Origin: an uncultured Ruminococcus sp.
Lineage (GTDB): Bacteria > Bacillota > Clostridia > Oscillospirales > Ruminococcaceae
Reading direction: 5' to 3'
DNA: 12,679 nt
NCBI GenBank assembly: GCA_947174625.1
Contig: CAMWJT010000022.1
Span: 1 to 12,679, forward strand
Shown here: piece by piece, positions 1 through 6,481 of the stretch
Layout of the letters: each line of letters begins with the position of its first letter
How positions within the stretch are numbered: position 1 is the stretch's first letter
Program-made: the position numbers and the translations under genes
The notes under the pieces: model-generated
The model's database searches: none
The model's input: the letters and a program-made list of their open reading frames with translations, nothing else
What the model was told of the DNA's origin: nothing

Positions 1-1340
1 TGCTTCATCAGACACCAGTCAAATATAGTAAGCCTGTCATCTTCCTGCAAATCTGCCGCCTTCCAGTCCGCAAGTTTGGTATCTGGTACAGCCAACAGCC
101 ATTTTTGGAGTAATATCAGATCTGCTATGGACAATTCCCCATCATTGTCCACATCTCCGGCTACACGGACAGGATCCGGATCAGGATCGGGATCAGAACC
201 AGAATTTACAATCTCCTGAAATGCCGATTTTAACGCAGGATCATACAGCTGACAAGTCTCTCTGTCGTAGTGCAGTTCTGTAATATCCCAGAGTACAGGA
301 CATAACTGCCGTGCATAAGCTTCCCGGCACACAGATGTTAAAAACAATCTTACGGAATCTTCCTCTTTGTTCTTTTTGGGACAGCCATATTCTCCGATAA
401 TAACAGGAATCCCGTTGTCAATAAATGTTGTTTTCATCAGATTCAGATTTCTGTCAAGCTCCGCAAAATCTGCTTCTGTACCCCAAGTGGAACGTGCCTT
501 GCCCCAGTCGGTATCTTCCTCAAGAATCGCAAAATCAGCCGGTGTATAGTAATGAACAGAAACCGCACAACGGTTTTCAGGATCTTCCGGCATGGTAAAC
601 AGCGCATCACAAGTCAGTTCAATATCGGTATTATATCCCGAAATCAACAGATGTCGTTTTGGATTGTTTCCGCCGGATGAACGGACAATATCCACAAAAG
701 TCTGATTGACTTCATTGACAAGTGCATAAGATTCTGCTTTTCCCTCTGTTCCGCCCCAGCGATTCCAGAGTGATGACCAACCAAGTTCTTCGTTCTGTGA
801 TTCAAAAATCAAATGATCTCCATAATCTTTAAATTCTTCAGATACCTGTGTCCAGATCGTAGCATATTTTTGCATACAGGATTCTTTTTCAGTTGGTAAA
901 TGCTCAAGCCAACCGCTGTCATAATGCAGATTCATAATAACATACAGATCCGCATCCAATGCCCAGTCAACGACTTCACGCACAGCACCAAGATATTCCT
1001 GACTGATAGTATAATCTTCTCCCATCATGTTTGACCATGCGACCGGCACACGCAGGACACCAAAGCCCTCGTCTGCATAGCCCTGGATCATTTTCTGTGT
1101 AATGACCGGACTTCCCCACGCTGTTTCGTAGGATTCCGGTGTGCCGTCTCCCCACTGTGCAATCCAGTCACCGCAGGATTCATACGTATTGCCCAGATTG
1201 ATGCCGATGCCCATATCACGCACCAGTTCCATTGTCGTCATATCACGCATTTCCGTTTCCTGCGCAGATGCAAAACAGGGAACGGACTGTGTCAGCATGA
1301 TTGCGGTACAGGCAAATGCAGCCATTTTTTTTAATTTCAT
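1..1340 (-). CDS. Secreted GH5 cellulase (endoglucanase) with C-terminal type I dockerin, 3' end cut by the window
   Basis: Probable endo-beta-1,4-glucanase of glycoside hydrolase family 5 (subfamily 4-like), acting outside the cell on cellulose or related beta-glucans and probably docked to a cohesin. 446 codons are visible with no stop before the window edge. Residues 1-26 look like a signal peptide (basic start, hydrophobic core, ASA cleavage site). The GH5 body runs from about 35 to 378, with INLGNT (46-51), LRVPVAW (96-102), NLHYD (His139), FESQNEE with acid/base Glu184, HYYTP (His263) and IIGEYG with nucleophile Glu317. The usual NEP triplet reads NEE here. An acidic Asp-Pro repeat linker (383-390) leads to a dockerin: the first Ca loop has Asp396, 398, 400 and 407; the second has Asp430, Gln432, Asp434 and Asp441 and is truncated. 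The ATG follows AGGAG at 8 bases. Family is sure; substrate is inferred. Confidence 0.93.
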   Translation of the reverse strand, partial: MKLKKMAAFACTAIMLTQSVPCFASAQETEMRDMTTMELVRDMGIGINLGNTYESCGDWIAQWGDGTPESYETAWGSPVITQKMIQGYADEGFGVLRVPVAWSNMMGEDYTISQEYLGAVREVVDWALDADLYVIMNLHYDSGWLEHLPTEKESCMQKYATIWTQVSEEFKDYGDHLIFESQNEELGWSSLWNRWGGTEGKAESYALVNEVNQTFVDIVRSSGGNNPKRHLLISGYNTDIELTCDALFTMPEDPENRCAVSVHYYTPADFAILEEDTDWGKARSTWGTEADFAELDRNLNLMKTTFIDNGIPVIIGEYGCPKKNKEEDSVRLFLTSVCREAYARQLCPVLWDITELHYDRETCQLYDPALKSAFQEIVNSGSDPDPDPDPVRVAGDVDNDGELSIADLILLQKWLLAVPDTKLADWKAADLQEDDRLTIFDWCLMK

Positions 1341-1354
1341 AAGATTTTCTCCTG

Positions 1355-1373
1355 TAGTTCAAATTAGTTCAAA
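1355..1373 (-). repeat. Tandem 9-base direct repeat, 10-base period, ahead of the cellulase RBS
   Basis: The plus strand has TAGTTCAAA at 1355-1363 and again at 1365-1373, separated by one T, so the period is 10 bases or about one helical turn. It lies between the serA terminator stem and the cellulase ribosome binding site (AGGAG, 1349-1353). Two further TTGAA words occur on the minus strand just upstream of the terminator. A regulator-binding role is only a guess; AT-rich chance duplication is possible. Confidence 0.5.
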
Positions 1374-1412
1374 AAACGCCCGTCTGTTTCAGACCCAGAC
1401 AGGCGCTTTTTT
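1371..1412 (-). terminator. Intrinsic terminator after serA, also sitting in the cellulase 5' leader
   Basis: A 10-bp stem (1377-1386 with 1396-1405) encloses a 9-base loop. Read on the minus strand, the single imperfect position becomes a G-U pair and the stem is followed by six U (1371-1376). The plus strand also has T6 after the stem (1407-1412), so the element is nearly bidirectional in shape, but the G-U pair favours the minus RNA. It begins about 20 bases after the serA stop. Only 30 bases separate it from the cellulase ATG. Confidence 0.88.
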
Positions 1413-1432
1413 ATTTTCAAATCATAATTCAA

Positions 1433-2554
1433 TTACGTAAGCACTCTCACACGGATCACACCGTCAATTGCCTTGACAGCTTCTGCGTCCACATCTCCTG
1501 CAAGGATCGTGTAACCGAATCCGCCCTTTGTGCCGGTTGCCTTTGCATCAGCAGTAATGCCGGACAGATCTGCATCTGCCTTGTGCAGGACAGTTGTCTT
1601 CTTGCCTACAGCATCTAAAGACACATTCGGGAAGTTCACAGAATTCTTGATATTACCGTTCTCGATATAATCAATCAATTCATTTGCCGCCATGATTGCA
1701 CAGTTATCTTCAGATTCTGCCGTAGATGCGCCCAGATGCGGAATCGCAACAATGCCATCTACATTCACTGTGTCAGCATTCGGGAAGTCCGTCACATAAC
1801 AAGCCACTTTACCGGTTTCCAGAGCCGCTTTGAGATCTGCATCATTCACGAGTTCCCCTCTTGCAAAGTTCAGGATTTTAACACCGTCCTTCATCTGTGC
1901 AATGGTCTCAGCATTCACAAAGCCCTTGGTATCTGCATTGAACGGCACATGGATTGTCAGATAATCTGCTTCTGTGTAGACTTCTTCTTTCGTTGCAACG
2001 ACTTTACAGCAATCAGCGATTTCCTGTGCTGCGGCATCACTCAGGAACGGATCTGTGCCGACAACAGTCATGCCCAATGCAGCAGCAGCCTTTGCGACTT
2101 TCCGACCGATTGCACCCAGACCAATAATGCCGAGTGTCTTGCCGGTGATCTCACAACCGCCGAACTGACTCTTGCCTTTTTCTACCTGTGCGCCGACGTT
2201 TGCTTCTTCTGTGTCTTTCAGATCAGCCGCCCACTGCACAGCCTTTGTCACCTTACGGGATGCAAGAAGCAGTCCTGCAACAACCAATTCTTTTACGGCA
2301 TTTGCATTCGCACCCGGAGAATTGAATACAACAATGCCCTGTTCTGCGCATTTGTCAACCGGAATATTATTCGTACCTGCACCGGCACGACCAATGGCAA
2401 GCAGTTCTTCGCCAAATGCCATATCGTGCATTTTTGCAGAACGAACCAGGATGCCTGTCGGATTCTCAACATCACTGCCAACGGTATAATTTGCCTTGTC
2501 AAACAGATCTGTACCGCAAGCCGCAATCTTATTCAGAGTTAAAATATTGTACAT
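1433..2554 (-). CDS. serA: D-3-phosphoglycerate dehydrogenase
   Basis: Oxidises 3-phosphoglycerate to 3-phosphohydroxypyruvate with NAD, the first step of serine synthesis in the cytoplasm. At 373 residues it is the short clostridial type. The substrate-binding part includes RAGAGTNNIP (56-65) and SPGANANAVKEL (79-90). The Rossmann motif GLGAIG is at 145-150, the catalytic Arg232 lies in NFARGEL, and the catalytic His273 lies in IPHLGAST. The Glu of the family's Arg/Glu/His triad is not obvious: the stretch after TDFP (255-258) reads NADT. The C-terminal ACT-like domain (about 318-373) seems roughly 15 residues shorter than I expect for this family, though it ends in the usual IDGVIRVRVL. Start chosen at the ATG with AGGAGG 8 bases upstream. 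It follows serC after 32 bases, so the two form an operon. Confidence 0.95.
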   Translation of the reverse strand: MYNILTLNKIAACGTDLFDKANYTVGSDVENPTGILVRSAKMHDMAFGEELLAIGRAGAGTNNIPVDKCAEQGIVVFNSPGANANAVKELVVAGLLLASRKVTKAVQWAADLKDTEEANVGAQVEKGKSQFGGCEITGKTLGIIGLGAIGRKVAKAAAALGMTVVGTDPFLSDAAAQEIADCCKVVATKEEVYTEADYLTIHVPFNADTKGFVNAETIAQMKDGVKILNFARGELVNDADLKAALETGKVACYVTDFPNADTVNVDGIVAIPHLGASTAESEDNCAIMAANELIDYIENGNIKNSVNFPNVSLDAVGKKTTVLHKADADLSGITADAKATGTKGGFGYTILAGDVDAEAVKAIDGVIRVRVLT

Positions 2555-2586
2555 GGGAAAAACCTCCTAAAACTGAGAATTTTTAA

Positions 2587-3672
2587 TTACTTGTTCTCAG
2601 CTTCAAATTTCTTCATGAATTCTACAAGTGCCTCTACGCCCTCAATCGGCATTGCATTGTAGATAGATGCTCTCATACCGCCAACGGTTCTGTGTCCTTT
2701 GAGATTCTCAAAACCTGCTGCCTTTGCTTCTGCGACGAATTTTGCATCCAGATCTTTATCACCTGTCACAAACGGCACGTTCATCAGAGAACGGTCTTTC
2801 TTCTCAACAGTACCCTTGAACAGTTCACTCTGATCCAGATAATCATACAGAATTGCGGCTTTCTTCTCGTTGAGCGCCTTCATTGCTTCCAGACCGCCCA
2901 TTTTCTTGAGCCACTTGAACACTTTACCGCAGATGTAAATGCCATAGCAAGGCGGAGTATTATACAGAGAATCTGCATCAGCCTGTGTCTTCCAGTTCAG
3001 CATAGTAGGTGTATTCTCTACAGCCGGAGTTTCCGGAATCAGGTCTTCTCTTGCAATCACGATGACAACACCAGCAGGACCAACGTTTTTCTGTACGCCG
3101 CCATAGATCACGCCATACTTGGAAACGTCTACCGGTTCAGACAGGAAGCAGGAAGAAACGTCTGCAACGAGTTCCACACCCTTGGTATTCGGCAGTTCTT
3201 TATAAACTGTACCATAGATTGTATTATTCTGGCAGATGTAGACATAATCCATGTCGTCTGTGATCGGCAGATCGGTACAATCCGGAATGTAAGAGAAAAT
3301 CTTATCCGCAGAAGATGCCAGTTCTACAGCTTCGCCGTATTTCTTGGCTTCCTGGTAAGCTTTCTTAGCCCACTGACCAGTAATAATATATCCTGCCTTG
3401 CCCTTTTTCATCAGGTTCATCGGGATAGCAGCAAACTGCTGAGATGCACCGCCCTGGAGGAACATCACTTTGTAATTATCCGGAATACCCATTAAATCTC
3501 TGAGATCCTGTTCAGCATCCTTGATAATCTGGTCGAATGCCTTGGAACGGTGGGACATTTCCATAACGGACATGCCAGTGCCTTGATAATCCAGCATTTC
3601 TGCTGCTGCTTCTTTGAGGACTTCTTCGGGCAGGACAGCAGGACCTGCGCTGAAATTATAAACTCTGCTCAT
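2587..3672 (-). CDS. serC: Phosphoserine aminotransferase
   Basis: A PLP enzyme that transfers an amino group from glutamate to 3-phosphohydroxypyruvate, giving O-phosphoserine: the second step of serine synthesis, using the product of the adjacent serA enzyme. The 361-residue length is normal for the family. It opens with the typical YNFSAGPAVLPEEVL (5-19). His41-Arg42 (MSHRSK) are the known phosphate contacts, FLQGGASQQF (71-80) and Trp101 contribute to cofactor binding, and Lys195 in GGVQKNVGPAG forms the Schiff base. The C-terminal motif KGHRTVGGMRASIYNA is also present. The start ATG has only a modest Shine-Dalgarno (AAGGGTGA, about 9 bases away). It is the first gene of the serC-serA unit, read from the promoter at 3747-3775. 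serB is not in the window. Confidence 0.97.
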   Translation of the reverse strand: MSRVYNFSAGPAVLPEEVLKEAAAEMLDYQGTGMSVMEMSHRSKAFDQIIKDAEQDLRDLMGIPDNYKVMFLQGGASQQFAAIPMNLMKKGKAGYIITGQWAKKAYQEAKKYGEAVELASSADKIFSYIPDCTDLPITDDMDYVYICQNNTIYGTVYKELPNTKGVELVADVSSCFLSEPVDVSKYGVIYGGVQKNVGPAGVVIVIAREDLIPETPAVENTPTMLNWKTQADADSLYNTPPCYGIYICGKVFKWLKKMGGLEAMKALNEKKAAILYDYLDQSELFKGTVEKKDRSLMNVPFVTGDKDLDAKFVAEAKAAGFENLKGHRTVGGMRASIYNAMPIEGVEALVEFMKKFEAENK

Positions 3673-3746
3673 TGGTATCTATCACCCTTCAAAATTATTT
3701 TTTTAACTGCAAGCCATGACACCGGCTTAACAATCTGACAGTATTT

Positions 3747-3775
3747 ATTATACTATTTTTTTCCGCACAAGTCAA
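3747..3775 (-). promoter_or_regulatory. Sigma-A promoter of serC-serA
   Basis: On the minus strand, -35 TTGACT (3770-3775) and -10 TATAAT (3747-3752) are separated by exactly 17 bases, close to the perfect consensus. Transcription should start near 3740, giving a leader of about 68 bases. That leader contains a short 5-bp hairpin (AAGCC at 3711-3715 with GGCTT at 3724-3728) whose meaning is unclear. Confidence 0.9.
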
Positions 3776-3803
3776 GGGGTTCTTTGAGATTCTTTGCAGA
3801 ACG

Positions 3804-3858
3804 AGCAGTATTTTGTAAAATATGCTGTAAACGGACAACTGTATTTTGTAGAAATACA
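3804..3858. promoter_or_regulatory. Two palindromic AT-rich repeats upstream of the serC promoter, possible operator
   Basis: Copy 1 (3804-3826) is an inverted repeat with 10-bp arms, AGCA(g)TATTTT and AAAATATGCT, broken by one extra G. Copy 2 (3841-3857) is GTATTT, five bases, AAATAC. The two share the core GTATTTTGTA followed by AAATA, with centres about 33 bases apart, near three helical turns. They lie 28 to 82 bases upstream of the serC -35 box and outside the mgtE terminator. The core loosely resembles a CodY box (AATTTTCWGAAAATT), but not closely enough to name the regulator. Confidence 0.45.
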
Positions 3859-3884
3859 CCAGTAACTTTGTGAAAAATTTATCA

Positions 3885-3921
3885 AACAAATAAATAACGG
3901 CTCAGATAATCTCTCTGAGCC
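3885..3921 (-). terminator. Intrinsic terminator after mgtE
   Basis: A perfect 8-bp stem, GGCTCAGA (3899-3906) with TCTGAGCC (3914-3921), has a 7-base loop. On the minus strand it is followed by a U-rich but interrupted tail (GTTATTTATTTGTTT). It begins about 10 bases after the mgtE stop. Confidence 0.8.
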
Positions 3922-3931
3922 ATAAATTGAT

Positions 3932-5356
3932 TCATGATACATGCAGGATATTCAATAATAAAATCCAGCTCATACCATAATAAGTCACAACTGCCACAAG
4001 ATCATTGATTGTCGTAATCAATGGTCCGGAGGCAACTGCCGGATCCACTTTTATTTTCTTGAAAAACAGGGGAATCAATGTGCCCACTGTACTGGAAATC
4101 ATCATGGCAAGCAACAGTGAGATGCCAATACAGCCTGATACGGCAAAACTGAACAGCATTGCTCTGTGTTTGAATACCATGATATATAATCCGATAAAAA
4201 CAAAAGAAATCACACCCAGTATCATACCATTTGCAAATCCGACTTTCATTTCTTTTGTCACAAGCCTTAGTTTCTGTTCTCCTGTCAGATTTTCATCCAT
4301 CAGCACCCGGATTGTCACTGCCAGTGACTGTGTGCCGACATTACCCGCCATGTCCAGAATCAGGGACTGAAATGCCATAATCATTGTCAGCTGTGAAACA
4401 ACTTTTTCAAAGATACCAACTACACCCGAAACAACCATCCCCAGAGCCAGCAGAATCATCAGCCACGGCATGCGCTTTTTCATGCTCTCTATCAGGGATT
4501 CTTTCAGATCTTCTTCCGCAGTCAGACCTGCAAGCTTTGCATAATCTTCCCCCAGTTCATCATCAACAACTTCAATAATACTGGCGGCAGTAATCACGCC
4601 AAGCAACTGATTCGAATTATCCAGTACAGGAATATAATCTTCTGAGTAATCTTTCAGCCGTTCAATACAATTGTCTATCTCTTCATGTGCATACACATAG
4701 GGAAAAGAAGTCTGAATCAGTTCATCCAGTGAATCCGTCGCATCCGCTGTAATCAGATCTTTCAGATCAATTGCACCGTAAAATTCCCCTTTTTCATCTA
4801 CAATAAAAAGCGTAGTAATATTATCATTCTCTTTTGCCTGAACAATCAGTTCGTGCATTGCCTGTTTAATTGTCAAATTTTCACGGATAATAATACAGTT
4901 CGTCGTCAGACGGGAACCGATTTCATCATCATCAAACGTAGCAATCAACTGAATCTCCTGCCGGATTTCCTGCGGCAGCATTTCAATAATGGTAGTTCGC
5001 TTTTCTTTCCCGATCTGATGCAGAATATCAGCAGCAGTATCCGTTTCCAGTTCTGCAACCACAGCGACAGCTTTCTGAATATCCATTTCATTTAAATAGA
5101 CACTCGCTTCATCCGGATATTCAAAGATCTCTGCAAGCATTCTGACAGTACAGATGCGATACAGTTTTTTGCGCTCCTGGACATCCAGTTTTTCCATAGC
5201 CTGTGCAAGATCATTCGCATGATAATCTTCTAACTGTGCCAGCATTGCTTTTGGAGAAGATTTTCCCCGGATAATGTTCAGAATTTCCGTTTCATAATCT
5301 GGTTTTTCCATGATCTCTGCCGGATTCTGAACTGTATTGATTTTTTCATCTGCCAT
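3932..5356 (-). CDS. mgtE: Magnesium transporter MgtE
   Basis: Mg2+-gated Mg2+ channel of the inner membrane, dimeric in known members. The order of domains is typical. An N-terminal cytosolic helical domain spans about 22-135. Paired CBS domains (about 145-265) close the pore when Mg2+ is high. A connecting helix (about 268-295) leads to the membrane part (296-472) with about five hydrophobic segments. Family signatures are seen at LILDMAGNVGTQS (332-344) and DPAVASGPLITTINDL (438-453); the Asp of DPA lines the ion path in the family. The 474-residue length is normal. The ATG has GGAGGG 5 bases upstream. Transcribed from its own promoter through a leader of about 250 bases and ended by the hairpin at 3885-3921. 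The long structured leader fits ion-responsive control. Some homologues may carry other divalent ions. Confidence 0.96.
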   Translation of the reverse strand: MADEKINTVQNPAEIMEKPDYETEILNIIRGKSSPKAMLAQLEDYHANDLAQAMEKLDVQERKKLYRICTVRMLAEIFEYPDEASVYLNEMDIQKAVAVVAELETDTAADILHQIGKEKRTTIIEMLPQEIRQEIQLIATFDDDEIGSRLTTNCIIIRENLTIKQAMHELIVQAKENDNITTLFIVDEKGEFYGAIDLKDLITADATDSLDELIQTSFPYVYAHEEIDNCIERLKDYSEDYIPVLDNSNQLLGVITAASIIEVVDDELGEDYAKLAGLTAEEDLKESLIESMKKRMPWLMILLALGMVVSGVVGIFEKVVSQLTMIMAFQSLILDMAGNVGTQSLAVTIRVLMDENLTGEQKLRLVTKEMKVGFANGMILGVISFVFIGLYIMVFKHRAMLFSFAVSGCIGISLLLAMMISSTVGTLIPLFFKKIKVDPAVASGPLITTINDLVAVVTYYGMSWILLLNILHVS

Positions 5357-5420
5357 AATATCCCTCCGTTTGTATTGTCATGAAATCTGTTGCGAATTCC
5401 ATGCAAAAAACGGACAAAAA

Positions 5421-5468
5421 GGCAAGAAAAGACCTTCGCAGTCAAGTAATCATACAGTCAGGCGAAGG
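5421..5468 (-). terminator. Possible attenuator hairpin in the mgtE leader
   Basis: On the minus strand CCTTCGC (5462-5468) pairs perfectly with GCGAAGG (5433-5439) around a 22-base loop, followed by the pyrimidine-rich tail TCTTTTCTTGCC. The 5' arm is also complementary to 5571-5580, the arrangement expected of a terminator whose arm is sequestered in the other state. The loop is long and the tail is interrupted, so it may instead be a structural hairpin nested in the 16-bp helix B, whose own 3' side is followed by U5. Confidence 0.5.
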
Positions 5469-5552
5469 AAACAATCTATCACTATATAGCCCAACGACAA
5501 CAGCGTCTGCAATATAATACTATTCTGCCGTTTTCGTCCGTCTGACCCATAA

Positions 5553-5579
5553 CTATCGCCGTTTGGCACGTTCCCTCAC
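5553..5579 (-). CDS. Possible 8-codon basic leader peptide in the mgtE leader
   Basis: A GTG start (5577-5579) opens an 8-codon frame that would read MRERAKRR and ends at TAG (5553-5555). It is preceded by AAAAGGTGAG, a partial Shine-Dalgarno at close spacing. It overlaps the 5' arm of helix A, so ribosomes here could affect the fold. Very short frames arise easily by chance and I know no homologue, so this is a low-confidence call. Confidence 0.2.
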   Translation of the reverse strand: MRERAKRR

Positions 5580-5613
5580 CTCACCTTTTCTGATAAACTA
5601 ACAACATAATTAT

Positions 5614-5642
5614 AGTATAGCACAAATTACAATCCATGTCAA
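5614..5642 (-). promoter_or_regulatory. Sigma-A promoter of the mgtE leader
   Basis: On the minus strand, -35 TTGACA (5637-5642) is a perfect consensus and -10 TATACT (5614-5619) matches 5 of 6, with a 17-base spacer. The -35 box starts about 9 bases after the thiT stop, so there is no space for a terminator between the genes. Confidence 0.9.
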
Positions 5643-5651
5643 TTTAATTTT

Positions 5652-6302
5652 TTAATTTATTTTTTTCGCAATTGCCGGTACTTTGCTTACGACATACGCA
5701 ACAATCACCGTGACAATAATTTCCGGGATCATATACAAGCCGTTATAAAAAACAGAATAGATCACAGCCAGGCTTGTACCGCAAAAATTCTCTACAATTT
5801 TCGCACCGATTGCATAAAATCCATCTTGTGTAAAGAACCATTCTGCCCATGCGCCAAAAAAGACAGCTCCCGAAATAATATGCACGATATACCGGAACAA
5901 CAAAGCAATCACTGTACCCAGACACAATGCAGGAGCTGTTTTCAGTCGATTGCGGAATAATCCGCCGAATCCTAGGACAGTGTACGCAATGACATAATCT
6001 AGCAGGACGATCCCGATGCCTGCCCAGATTGCGTAATCTTCCGGGACAAAAAAACTTTTGACTGTTCCGAATCCCATCGCCATTTGCAATAAGCTATAAA
6101 TAAATCCCGAAAACAAGCCCCATTTTACGCCATGCCGATAGGAAATCAAGACAATCGGCAACATGCTTGCAACGGTAATCCCACCGCCGAAAGGCAACTG
6201 ATACGGCTGAATGACGGACAATACAGTTGCAATCGCCAACAAAATCCCGGTTTCGACCATTCTCAGCGTCTTTACATGATGCAACGCAACGGATGTACTC
6301 AT
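5652..6302 (-). CDS. thiT: Energy-coupled thiamine transporter S component ThiT
   Basis: Membrane substrate-binding (S) subunit of a group II ECF transporter that takes up thiamine. It needs the shared EcfA/EcfA'/EcfT module, which is not in this window. The protein has 216 residues and about six hydrophobic segments. The ThiT signature QLPFGGGITVASMLPIVL (35-52) is followed by the RHGVKWGLFSGFIYSLLQ stretch (56-73). HIISGAVFFGAWAEW (141-155) and YSVFYNGLYMIPE (182-194) contain His, Trp, Tyr and Asn at sites matching the known thiamine pocket. The ATG has GAGGT 6 to 7 bases upstream. Directly upstream is a TPP riboswitch with terminator, which supports the thiamine assignment strongly: high TPP should stop transcription before thiT. 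It runs into the mgtE promoter region without a terminator of its own. Confidence 0.95.
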   Translation of the reverse strand: MSTSVALHHVKTLRMVETGILLAIATVLSVIQPYQLPFGGGITVASMLPIVLISYRHGVKWGLFSGFIYSLLQMAMGFGTVKSFFVPEDYAIWAGIGIVLLDYVIAYTVLGFGGLFRNRLKTAPALCLGTVIALLFRYIVHIISGAVFFGAWAEWFFTQDGFYAIGAKIVENFCGTSLAVIYSVFYNGLYMIPEIIVTVIVAYVVSKVPAIAKKIN

Positions 6303-6323
6303 AAAAATTACCTCGCTTTAAAA

Positions 6324-6364
6324 TTTTAAAAAACAGAGACACCCTGTTTCCAGAATGTCCCTGT
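6324..6364 (-). terminator. Riboswitch-controlled intrinsic terminator before thiT
   Basis: The minus-strand hairpin pairs 6333-6346 with 6351-6364: a 14-bp stem with three G-U pairs, capped by a GAAA tetraloop and followed by six U (6328-6333). The base of its 5' arm (GACAG) is complementary to CTGTC at the 3' side of the TPP aptamer, a plausible antiterminator pairing in the ligand-free state. Confidence 0.9.
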
Positions 6365-6375
6365 CATGATTTCTG

Positions 6376-6466
6376 ACTCCCTACGACAGCATGATCTGTA
6401 TCAGGTAAAAGGGTCGGAATTTTTTTAATTCCCTCTCAGCCTGTCTCACAAGCTCCCCTGCATTAT
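6376..6466 (-). promoter_or_regulatory. TPP riboswitch (THI element) aptamer
   Basis: The conserved THI-box parts occur in order on the minus strand: GGGGAGC (6452-6458), a stem AGCUUG/CAGGCU, GGCUGAGA (6434-6441), ACCUGA (6401-6406), AUCAUGCUG and CGUAGGGA (6378-6385). It binds thiamine pyrophosphate and acts through the terminator just downstream to control thiT. It begins about 18 bases after the metG stop, with no convincing promoter between them, so it may be reached by readthrough from metG. Confidence 0.96.
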
Positions 6467-6481
6467 TAGAATTAATAATAA

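Larger units (their letters stand above)
5357..5607 (-). promoter_or_regulatory. Long structured mgtE leader RNA, candidate riboswitch of unrecognised class
   Basis: The promoter at 5614-5642 sets a start near 5607, so about 250 leader bases precede mgtE. Helix A pairs GGUGAGGGAA (5571-5580) with UUCCUUCGCC (5461-5470), 10 bp with two G-U pairs. Hairpin T pairs CCUUCGC (5462-5468) with GCGAAGG (5433-5439), so it competes with A for the same arm. Helix B pairs 5525-5541 with 5410-5425, 16 bp with one bulged C, and is directly followed by U5 (5405-5409). B encloses T but crosses A, so the RNA has two alternative folds: A, or B plus T. A third hairpin (5379-5386 with 5396-5403) precedes the RBS. 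It shares the words AGGUGAGG and AUGGGUCA with M-box RNAs, but I cannot align the rest. The Mg2+ ligand is inferred from mgtE only. Confidence 0.65.

Noticed and set aside
1736..2542. A long open frame of about 268 codons on the plus strand opposite serA
   Set aside because: It is antisense to a clearly conserved enzyme, has a Cys- and His-rich composition unlike a real protein, and shows no family signature. It is a by-product of serA codon use.
2573..2600. Inverted repeat CTGAGAA ... TTCTCAG between serC and serA
   Set aside because: The stem is 7 bp with a 14-base AT-rich loop, overlaps the last serC codons and has no U-run. It is too weak to call a terminator inside the operon.
2692..3495. 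A 267-codon open frame on the plus strand opposite serC
   Set aside because: Same reasoning: antisense to serC, no recognisable domain, low-likelihood composition.
3695..3889. A 64-codon frame on the minus strand between mgtE and serC
   Set aside because: It runs through the serC promoter and the palindromic repeats, lacks a good ribosome binding site, and resembles translated AT-rich intergenic DNA.
5357..5607. Standard M-box (ykoK) call for the mgtE leader
   Set aside because: Only AGGUGAGG and AUGGGUCA match. The conserved core around the GCUGC and ACGCCAAUGGGUCAACAG parts, as I remember it, could not be placed. I kept it as an unassigned leader.
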